Source: CAYYEF01 sp964470825
GTDB taxonomy: Bacteria > Patescibacteriota > Minisyncoccia > Phycocordibacterales > JAACPR01
DNA length: 12,233 nucleotides
Direction of reading: 5' to 3'
Assembly (NCBI GenBank): GCA_964470825.1
Contig: CAYYEF010000017.1
Coordinates: 1 to 12,233 of the forward strand
Shown here: piece by piece, positions 6,947-12,233 of the stretch
Layout of the letters: every line of letters starts with the position of its first letter
Position numbering within the stretch: the stretch's first letter is position 1
Position numbers and translations under genes: made by a program
Notes under the pieces: model-generated
What the model saw: only the letters and a program-made list of their open reading frames with translations
The model's database searches: none
What the model was told of the DNA's origin: nothing

Positions 6947-8494
6947 TTAATTATTTTTTCTATATTTAGGCGTATTCCAAAAAGCACCAATATATCTACC
7001 AAACATTAATCTTGTTTGTGCATCTATACCTGGAAGAGAGCCGAATATGATAATTGTAAACGGAACAAAAACCCATTGTAAAATCATAATAGTCCATCGT
7101 AGCTTTCTTTGTTTGTATTCTTTTGGCATTGGAGGAAGCATTGAAGCAGCAATAACAGCAGAAAGAATAAGACCCATTGTTGTTATGGTCATCAAGTCTC
7201 TAGTAATATTTGGGAGATTGTATGATAATACGGTATCACGAAAAGCTGCACCTCCTAATATAATTGGTAACCAACCAAGAACTAAAATCATAATTGGATT
7301 TGTTGCTAGAGACCAAAAACCCTCTAACTGTATGACAACTTGATGAACTTTCTTTTTAAGAGGAATTTTTTTATTCTTCATGAAGTTGAACATTATATAT
7401 GGAATATTCTCCACGCCCCACATCCAACGTAAATGTTGTTTATAAATATTTTTGAAAGTTTTAAAGAAACTTGGCGCAAGATTTGCATCCATAGAAACAG
7501 GATATGAAAGTGGAACAACCCCATAATCTCCGTTATGTGCTAGGTACAAGTTCCAAAATATTCTAGAATCATCAGAAATCATATTCTTTTGCCAATAACC
7601 AACTTCATACAATGATTTAAATGAAAGAGAATGAGAAGAGAAAGTAACAAGTTTTTCAATTCTTTCTTGTTGAATCATTTGCCAAAAAGTACTTGTCATG
7701 GCTGCCACACGTGAAAGAGCAGGCGCTTCCCAAATATTATTGTTATATAAAGGTACAGGTTGAAATGAGACTTTGTATGGATTTTCGACGGTTAAAAAAT
7801 GCCAAGTTAAACAAGCAAAATATCCTGACCAAATAACAGTATCGATATCAAAAGCTGAAACTATTACGTCCTCATATGGAATATTTTTTTTATCTAAAAT
7901 TTCAATTCGCGCTTGTTCAGCAGAGTAAGTAATATTTGGACCTTTACCAACAATTTCATTTTTTAGGTTTGCAGGGTGAATAGTGGTAATCATGTCTCCA
8001 AAATTATCTTTATATTTTTGAGTTAAATTATTCGCAATTTTAATAGCCTCTTCACCAGCTCTTTCTTCTGCAGCTAAAACAATTAACATTTTTGATGACT
8101 TATATTCCGCACCTACCAATGATTTTATAGTTTGTTCTACTACAAATTCATCCTCTTTATAGAAAGGTAAAATTACTAAATGATAAAGGTGTTCGTATTT
8201 TAAATTCTCTATCATCTTTAGCCAGTCAGTTTTTATATTATGTTTCATTCTTCTCCAGTTGTAGTAATGATGAAAACTCAGGTGAATAGTTTTTAATAGC
8301 CAATAGAAATCAAAAGCAATAATAAAAATTGCTGCCCATACGGGTTTAAAAATAGAAAGTAAAATAATTAAAGCAAAAGTACCCCAAGTTAAAAGACCTG
8401 GGATCATTTCAAATATTCTAAAAATAAATCTATCCCAACCTTTTAGATCACGAGCATGCGAGATATGAAAATAGGGGCTTTTAATATAATCCAT
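6947..8494 (-). CDS. Membrane family-2 glycosyltransferase, processive type
   Basis: This 515-residue protein has two N-terminal membrane helices (about 31-70), a cytoplasmic GT-A catalytic domain and about three C-terminal helices (about 396-416, 435-455, 466-487). The catalytic domain shows the nucleotide-sugar segment VILPFYKEDEFVVEQTIKSL (about 107-126), a DxD motif in SAFDIDT (Asp216, Asp218), an acidic pair in SDDSRIFW (Asp308-Asp309, the likely general base region) and QHLRW (353-357), a form of the Q-x-x-R-W motif of cellulose, chitin and hyaluronan synthases. It therefore probably polymerises or transfers sugars at the inner face of the membrane for a surface glycan. Sugar donor and product cannot be told from sequence. 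It lies 12 nt after the pilin-like gene and 1 nt before the PEGA gene, which suggests a shared cell-surface role. Confidence 0.87.
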   Translation of the reverse strand: MDYIKSPYFHISHARDLKGWDRFIFRIFEMIPGLLTWGTFALIILLSIFKPVWAAIFIIAFDFYWLLKTIHLSFHHYYNWRRMKHNIKTDWLKMIENLKYEHLYHLVILPFYKEDEFVVEQTIKSLVGAEYKSSKMLIVLAAEERAGEEAIKIANNLTQKYKDNFGDMITTIHPANLKNEIVGKGPNITYSAEQARIEILDKKNIPYEDVIVSAFDIDTVIWSGYFACLTWHFLTVENPYKVSFQPVPLYNNNIWEAPALSRVAAMTSTFWQMIQQERIEKLVTFSSHSLSFKSLYEVGYWQKNMISDDSRIFWNLYLAHNGDYGVVPLSYPVSMDANLAPSFFKTFKNIYKQHLRWMWGVENIPYIMFNFMKNKKIPLKKKVHQVVIQLEGFWSLATNPIMILVLGWLPIILGGAAFRDTVLSYNLPNITRDLMTITTMGLILSAVIAASMLPPMPKEYKQRKLRWTIMILQWVFVPFTIIIFGSLPGIDAQTRLMFGRYIGAFWNTPKYRKNN

Positions 8495-8506
8495 GTACTA
8501 AATAGA

Positions 8507-9370
8507 TTAGCCTTTTTTGAAACCTTTTTCAAGTTCGGCATATACTTGATTAAAAACAACCTTAATATATTCTTTTTGGTTTTCCAGATTTTTATCTGCA
8601 TTCGCTAAATATTGTTTTTCAATATACGATAAAGATAAAGCCTGATCATATACCCTAACGTCATCAATAGTTCCATCAAAATAGTGTCCACCATCCCAAT
8701 GACGTCCTATATAGTATTGATTTGTTGAATTAAGAGTCCAATTTAATGGTCCAGAATTTTTTATTAATTTTCCATCTAAGTAAGCGTATACATACAAAGT
8801 ATTTCCTTTTCTAGAAATAACACCATATATCCACTTATTATAGTGTTGGGGACCCAAATCAACAAAGACTCCATCATCTAAAACTCCGACCTGATTTATG
8901 CCAAATTGTGTTGTCTGATTTCTCATTGTCATTAGAGGGGTATTATTAACACTAACAGAATTAGAAAATATACTACCCCACTGAGTCATAGCATCATGTT
9001 TAAACCAAGCAGTAATTGTAAAGTCTCCTGAAAATACAGATCCGTCTATACTGCCAAAAACCTGGTCATTTATACCGTCAAAATCTAGAGCGCTTCCCGC
9101 TCCTCTGTTATATGAAGAGACCCAGGATGGTCCATTAAGTGTTGCATTTGCTTTTCCATCATATGTCAAAGTTCCTGTATTTTCACTGAAAGAAAGATCA
9201 ATAATAGTTGGTCCAAGAGTTCTATGATTATTGGTTGCAAATTTAATTGCAGCAGCAAGCTCTGCTTTTCTACGAGCGTCTTGGACCGAAGAAAGTATAA
9301 TAGAAGAAATAAGTGAAATTATAGAAATAACAACCAAAAGCTCTATAAGAGTAAAACCTCTAGAATTCAT
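8507..9370 (-). CDS. Type IV pilin-like protein with LamG (concanavalin-like) domain
   Basis: This 287-residue protein begins with a class III (prepilin) signal, RGFTLIELLVVI. Cleavage is expected after Gly5, leaving Phe as the first mature residue and Glu at mature position 5, as in true type IV pilins and pseudopilins. A hydrophobic helix runs to about residue 30, followed by DARRKAELAAA. Instead of a small pilin head, a LamG/concanavalin-like jelly-roll follows (about 53-255), with ALDFDGINDQV, DFTITAWFKH, NKWIYGVISRKG, LYVYAYLDGKL, YYIGRHWDGG and FDGTIDDVRVYDQALS. The C-terminus is a charged helix. It is probably exposed on the surface and may bind carbohydrate or host surfaces, but the ligand is unknown. 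The start is fixed by the prepilin signal and by an extended -10 box ending 6 nt upstream. It heads the packed run to the glycosyltransferase, PEGA, pheS and pheT genes. Confidence 0.88.
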   Translation of the reverse strand: MNSRGFTLIELLVVISIISLISSIILSSVQDARRKAELAAAIKFATNNHRTLGPTIIDLSFSENTGTLTYDGKANATLNGPSWVSSYNRGAGSALDFDGINDQVFGSIDGSVFSGDFTITAWFKHDAMTQWGSIFSNSVSVNNTPLMTMRNQTTQFGINQVGVLDDGVFVDLGPQHYNKWIYGVISRKGNTLYVYAYLDGKLIKNSGPLNWTLNSTNQYYIGRHWDGGHYFDGTIDDVRVYDQALSLSYIEKQYLANADKNLENQKEYIKVVFNQVYAELEKGFKKG

Positions 9371-9376
9371 AAATTA

Positions 9377-9385
9377 ATTGTAACA
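9377..9385 (-). promoter_or_regulatory. Extended -10 promoter of the pilin-like gene
   Basis: On the minus strand the sequence is TGTTACAAT. The -10 box TACAAT ends 6 nt before the ATG, which places the expected start of transcription at or next to the A of the start codon, giving a leaderless mRNA. No convincing -35 box is seen at 16-18 nt spacing; the TG extension may compensate. It is the only clear promoter candidate upstream of the pilin to pheT run. Confidence 0.65.
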
Positions 9386-9428
9386 TAGCTATTTATATTT
9401 TAGGACTTTTAAAAGATAAAAAAATTCT

Positions 9429-9504
9429 TGGAGCCGCCTCTCGGGCTTGAACCGAGGACCTATAGTTTACAAAACTATTGCTCTACCAACTGAGCTAAGG
9501 CGGC
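9429..9504 (-). tRNA. tRNA-Thr (anticodon UGU)
   Basis: A full cloverleaf of 76 nt including an encoded 3' CCA can be read on the minus strand. The acceptor stem is GCCGCCT/AGGCGGC, the D arm GCTC AGTTGGTA GAGC, the anticodon stem ATAGT/ACTAT with loop TTTGTAA (anticodon TGT, threonine ACA and related codons), the variable loop AGGTC and the T arm CTCGG TTCAAGC CCGAG. The discriminator base is T. A run of seven T's begins 5 nt after the CCA and could help end transcription. The gene lies 55 nt after the small membrane protein gene and may be processed from the tsf transcript; only a weak promoter candidate is visible in between. Confidence 0.97.
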
Positions 9505-9559
9505 TTATTTAAATTAAGGAACTGACAAGCATTAAATCAAAATTTTTTGAATTCTGCAA

Positions 9560-9862
9560 CTATTTTTTATTACGAAGCTTCAAAAAAAACTGATCGACCC
9601 GTTTTGAAAATTTACGCCAATAAAAATGCATAATATGGGCCATAATAGTTGGAAACTCTTTCAAAAAAACCCTAGTTTTTTGAATAAAATTTATAGTTTT
9701 ATTAACAATTCTTTTATAAAAATCTGTAACCTTCTTTTCTATAGCTGACCTTATTCCATGAGGAACTAAAAGCTTTCCAGAATGAAATTCGTAAAGTCTA
9801 ACTCCAAAAATAACAAGGACAGAAATTATCGACAATAATAAAATTATTAAGGCTAAGTTCAT
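9560..9862 (-). CDS. Small one-helix membrane protein of unknown function
   Basis: This 100-residue protein is not recognised. It has a strongly hydrophobic N-terminal segment (about 3-22, LALIILLLSIISVLVIFGV) that should be a membrane helix. A cytoplasmic or peripheral tail follows that is very basic and built of amphipathic helical stretches (KKVTDFYKRIVNKTINFIQKT, shortened here to its key basic and aromatic residues, about 43-62; then YWRKFSKRVDQFFLKLRNKK at 81-100). The start lies 9 nt after the tsf stop, so it is probably cotranslated or cotranscribed with tsf. No Shine-Dalgarno is visible. The open frame with membrane-protein character and tight packing argue for a real gene. Possible roles such as a nucleic-acid or phospholipid contact by the basic tail are only guesses. 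Confidence 0.7.
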   Translation of the reverse strand: MNLALIILLLSIISVLVIFGVRLYEFHSGKLLVPHGIRSAIEKKVTDFYKRIVNKTINFIQKTRVFLKEFPTIMAHIMHFYWRKFSKRVDQFFLKLRNKK

Positions 9863-9871
9863 GATAAAAGA

Positions 9872-10459
9872 TTATCCAAGTACAGAAAATCTTGAGATTC
9901 GACCAATTTGAATTTTTTCTCCAAATTTTTGAGTTGCTTCTTGAAGTAGTCCTCCAACTGTTTTTTCACCATCTTTTATATAAATTTGGTCAACTAAAGT
10001 TTTTTCCGCAAAATAAGATTGAAGTTTTCCTTCTATTATTTTAGCCTTGATTTCTTCTGGTTTTCCGGCTGCTTCTTCAGCAAAAATTTCCGCAGCTTTT
10101 GCTTTTACATTCTCATCAATTTGAGAAGCATCAACAAATTCTGGAGCTGTAGCCGCAACCTGCATTGCAATTTCCCGAGCAAGAGCTTTGAATTCTTCGT
10201 TTTTAGAAACGAAATCAGTTTCACACATGAGTTCGATCATAGCACCGACATTACCACCAGAGTGAATATAAGAAGCCACCACTCCAGCACCCAAGGTTCT
10301 ATCCGCCTTTTTGTCAGCAGCCTTTGCACTTTGTTTTCTTAGAATAATTTTTGCTTTTTCAAAATCTCCTTCTGCTTCTTCTAATGCTTTTTTGCATTGC
10401 ATTACAGAAACACCTGTTAAATCTCTTAATTCTTTAATTTGTTCTGTTGTAATTGCCAT
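9872..10459 (-). CDS. tsf: Elongation factor Ts
   Basis: Guanine nucleotide exchange factor that releases GDP from EF-Tu. The 195-residue protein is the short form known from Thermus (about 196 residues), much shorter than E. coli EF-Ts (283). An N-terminal UBA-like domain (about 1-40) has LRDLTGVSVMQCKKALEEA. The core domain carries the conserved ETDFVSKNEEF (about 80-90), where Asp82 and Phe83 correspond to the residues that disturb the EF-Tu Mg and nucleotide site, and ends with GEKIQIGRISRF. The gene follows rpsB in the usual rpsB-tsf order but with its own extended -10 promoter in the 43-nt gap. The start gives the canonical N-terminus MAITTEQIKELR. Confidence 0.96.
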   Translation of the reverse strand: MAITTEQIKELRDLTGVSVMQCKKALEEAEGDFEKAKIILRKQSAKAADKKADRTLGAGVVASYIHSGGNVGAMIELMCETDFVSKNEEFKALAREIAMQVAATAPEFVDASQIDENVKAKAAEIFAEEAAGKPEEIKAKIIEGKLQSYFAEKTLVDQIYIKDGEKTVGGLLQEATQKFGEKIQIGRISRFSVLG

Positions 10460-10469
10460 AGTGGAAGTT

Positions 10470-10478
10470 ATTTTAACA
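10470..10478 (-). promoter_or_regulatory. Extended -10 promoter of tsf
   Basis: Minus-strand TGTTAAAAT lies in the rpsB-tsf gap. The -10 box ends 10 nt before the tsf ATG, predicting a start of transcription about 3 nt upstream of the start codon. No good -35 box is found at normal spacing. In many bacteria rpsB and tsf share one transcript with an attenuator between them; here no hairpin is seen in the gap. Confidence 0.55.
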
Positions 10479-10502
10479 CACTAAATAATATTTAAAAGCA
10501 AT

Positions 10503-11219
10503 TTATTTGCTTTTTCTTTCTTTTAGACCTTCTTCGTAAGCAGAAACAATTTGATCAACGAAGAATTTGATTGATTTTGAAAGAGAATCATTTGCAGGAA
10601 TTGGGTAATTTATTTTTGAAAAGTCATTATCACTACCTGAAAGACTGATTACTGGGATATGAGTTTGAATTGCTTCGTCACGAGCAATGTATTCTTTGTT
10701 AGCATCAACAATAAATACAGCAGCTGGTTTAACTTCCATATTTGAAACGCCAGCAAATCTTTTTTCTAATTTTTCAAGCTCTCTATCAATCATCAGTCTT
10801 TCTTTTTTTGTATATTTTGCAAGAAGACCTTTTTCTTTTTGAACAGATAGGTCAAGATAGTGTTTTACTCTTTTTCGAATTTCTTCAAAGTTTGTAAGAG
10901 TTCCTCCAATCCATCGTCCATCAACATAAGGCATGTCGATTTTTTCTGCACCTAATTTAATTGCATTTTGTGCTTCTTTCTTACCTCCAACAAAAAGAAT
11001 TTGTCTTCCTTCTGTAGCAATTTTCTTAACAAAAGCTTTTGCAACTTCTAATTTTTCTGCAGATTTTTCAAGGTCAAAAATTTCGAAATTTTCTTTTCTT
11101 CCAAAAATAAATTTTGACACAGATGGATGTCTGCGAGATTTGTCATAACCAAAATGAGCACCAGCTTCGAACATCTGGCCTACAAGTGGGCTATTTGATT
11201 GTGTTTTAATTGAATTCAT
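10503..11219 (-). CDS. rpsB: 30S ribosomal protein S2
   Basis: Primary component of the small subunit that binds late, near the platform and helices 26 and 35-37, and helps recruit S1 where S1 is present. The 238-residue protein has the family signatures: GAHFGYDKSRRHPSVSKFIFG (about 20-40, truncated to its key HFG and RRHP residues), RWIGGTLTNFEEIRKR (about 102-117) with an extended coiled-coil hairpin (about 118-155), PAAVFIVDANKEYIARDEA (about 165-183) and INYPIPANDSLSKSI (about 203-217). The ATG at 11219 is preceded by a -35/-10 promoter ending 9 nt upstream, with the -35 box overlapping the prfA stop. Confidence 0.96.
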   Translation of the reverse strand: MNSIKTQSNSPLVGQMFEAGAHFGYDKSRRHPSVSKFIFGRKENFEIFDLEKSAEKLEVAKAFVKKIATEGRQILFVGGKKEAQNAIKLGAEKIDMPYVDGRWIGGTLTNFEEIRKRVKHYLDLSVQKEKGLLAKYTKKERLMIDRELEKLEKRFAGVSNMEVKPAAVFIVDANKEYIARDEAIQTHIPVISLSGSDNDFSKINYPIPANDSLSKSIKFFVDQIVSAYEEGLKERKSK

Positions 11220-11228
11220 GTAGAGGGC

Positions 11229-11257
11229 AGTCTAGCAAAAAGTATTAAATTAGGCAA
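11229..11257 (-). promoter_or_regulatory. Promoter of rpsB overlapping the prfA stop codon
   Basis: Minus-strand TTGCCT (11252-11257), a 17-nt spacer and TAGACT (11229-11234) with a TG extension one base upstream (TGCTAGACT). The -35 hexamer covers the last bases of prfA including part of its stop codon. The -10 box ends 9 nt before the rpsB ATG, so the mRNA should have a leader of only about 2 nt. This is the best supported two-box promoter in the window. Confidence 0.68.
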
Positions 11258-12233
11258 GAGTTTCGGCTTCTTTCTGTTCTTTGTCAGAATAGGCTTGTAA
11301 GGCCTCAAAAATGTCGTCTGGGTATCCAGACAAGATTTCTTCAATATTGTGCCAAGACTCTCCTATTCTATGATCAGTGATTCTATTTTGAGGAAAATTA
11401 TAGGTTCTAATTTTCTCTGACCGATCGGCTGTTCCTACCTGATTTTTACGATTTGCAGAATATTTGGCATCCTCTTCTTCTCTTCTTAATTGATCAAGTT
11501 TTGATATAAGAATAGACATAGCCTTTTCTCTGTTTTTACCCTGACTTCTTTCTGAAGTACTTCTCACATCAATTCCAGTTGCTTTGTGAATAAGTCTAAC
11601 CGCAGTTTCAACCTTGTTAACATTTTGACCTCCGGCTCCACCAGAACGAGAAAATTCGATCTCGATCTCATCTGGTCTTATTTCAATTTTAGTATTTTTT
11701 CGCAAAGGTAGAATTGCCACAGAAGCGGTTGAAGTATGAACTCGACCCATTTTTTCTGTAACAGGTACCCTCTGTACTCGATGAACTCCAGTCTCAAATC
11801 TTAAAGTTTTATAGACGCCTTGACCGTGAATTTCAAAAGAAGCAAATTTATATCCTCCTGTTTCATTTGTCGATTCATCTACTCTAGATACTTGCCAGCC
11901 ATGTTTCTCTGCATAAGCAATATACATATTTGCTAATTGAGTGGCAAAAATAGAAGCTTCATCACCACCGGCTCCCGCACGAACTTCTAGAATAATTTCA
12001 TTTGGAAAATCATCTTCTTCTTTTTCAGAAGCCAGTATTTCCTTTATTTGTTGTTCAATAGCGTTTTTTTGATCTTTGATATTTTTCAAATCATCTTCTG
12101 CTAGTGCCTTCATTTCTGGATCACTTGCACCTAATTCCTCTGCTTCCTTTTCTTGTTTAGATAAACGAACAAGCTCCTCGGCAAAAAATCGAGTCTTTGG
12201 ATTTTGTTTTAGTTTTTCAATATCTTGTTCCAT
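11250..12233 (-). CDS. prfA: Peptide chain release factor 1 (start at window edge)
   Basis: Class I release factor that recognises UAA and UAG in the ribosomal A site and triggers peptide release. The frame has 327 residues from an ATG that coincides with the last base of the window. Family members have about 355-360 residues, so the true start may lie further upstream, or this may be a form with a shortened N-terminal helix domain. The codon-reading tripeptide is Pro157-Val158-Thr159 in [14 protein letters not shown], the PxT type of RF1, not the SPF of RF2. The GGQ motif lies at 201-203 in [17 protein letters not shown], whose Gln is normally methylated by PrmC. Also visible are [10 protein letters not shown] (about 84-93), [31 protein letters not shown]. 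The stop lies 30 nt before rpsB and its last codons form the rpsB -35 box. Confidence 0.95.
   Translation of the reverse strand: MEQDIEKLKQNPKTRFFAEELVRLSKQEKEAEELGASDPEMKALAEDDLKNIKDQKNAIEQQIKEILASEKEEDDFPNEIILEVRAGAGGDEASIFATQLANMYIAYAEKHGWQVSRVDESTNETGGYKFASFEIHGQGVYKTLRFETGVHRVQRVPVTEKMGRVHTSTASVAILPLRKNTKIEIRPDEIEIEFSRSGGAGGQNVNKVETAVRLIHKATGIDVRSTSERSQGKNREKAMSILISKLDQLRREEEDAKYSANRKNQVGTADRSEKIRTYNFPQNRITDHRIGESWHNIEEILSGYPDDIFEALQAYSDKEQKEAETLA

Noticed and set aside
6943..7002. A longer form of the PEGA protein starting at 7002.
   Set aside because: It overlaps the glycosyltransferase gene by 56 nt and places extra residues before an otherwise ideal membrane anchor; the ATG at 6945 lies 1 nt after the preceding stop.
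9512..9540. TTGATT, 17 nt, TTAATT, ending 7 nt before tRNA-Thr on the minus strand, as a tRNA promoter.
   Set aside because: The spacing is right but the -10 box matches the consensus at only half of its positions in very AT-rich DNA; it remains possible but is not supported enough to list.
9533..9556. Inverted repeat TCAAAA/TTTTGA after the small membrane protein gene as a terminator.
   Set aside because: The stem is short and made almost only of A-T pairs, and no T-tract follows.
3..12233. Eleven of eleven genes stop with TAA or TAG and an RF1 gene is present, which could hint at UGA recoding as in Gracilibacteria and Absconditabacteria.
   Set aside because: No in-frame TGA occurs in any of the genes, while recoded lineages use it often for Gly. 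Preference for TAA is expected in AT-rich DNA.

Overview
This AT-rich window carries eleven protein genes and one tRNA gene, all on the minus strand and almost without spacers. It looks like a chromosome segment of a Patescibacteria (CPR) member, most likely Parcubacteria-like. That is an inference from several traits: a short PheS, a rearranged PheT, a short Thermus-type EF-Ts, a type IV pilin-like protein carrying LamG, a PEGA-domain envelope protein, very short intergenic distances, and no recognisable Shine-Dalgarno sequence before any visible start. The code is standard as far as can be seen. All eleven genes end in TAA or TAG and none has an in-frame TGA.

In order of transcription (right to left) the window starts with translation genes: prfA (RF1), rpsB (ribosomal protein S2), tsf (EF-Ts), a 100-residue one-helix membrane protein and tRNA-Thr(UGU). 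Next comes a tightly packed run: a pilin-like LamG protein, a membrane family-2 glycosyltransferase, a PEGA-domain protein, pheS and pheT, with gaps of 12, 1, 3 and 3 nt. A C39-like cysteine peptidase follows 53 nt after pheT. A strong intrinsic terminator closes this run, and its T-tract runs directly into the promoter of the last gene, gyrB.

The main discovery is pheT. A complete NlpC/P60-type (papain-fold) cysteine hydrolase domain, with an apparent Cys-His-His catalytic set, sits in frame inside the B5 domain, exactly at its beta-hairpin turn. The same protein lacks the usual N-terminal B2 tRNA-binding OB fold, so its 800-residue length looks normal only by coincidence. PheS likewise lacks its N-terminal coiled coil. 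The PheRS of this organism has therefore lost two accessory RNA-contact regions and gained a hydrolase-fold domain. A separate cysteine peptidase without a signal peptide is encoded directly downstream.

A second pattern concerns expression. The upstream regions of gyrB, the pilin gene, tsf and rpsB each hold an extended -10 promoter (TGTTATAAT, TGTTACAAT, TGTTAAAAT, TGCTAGACT) whose -10 box ends only 6 to 11 nt before the ATG. This predicts leaderless or nearly leaderless mRNAs.
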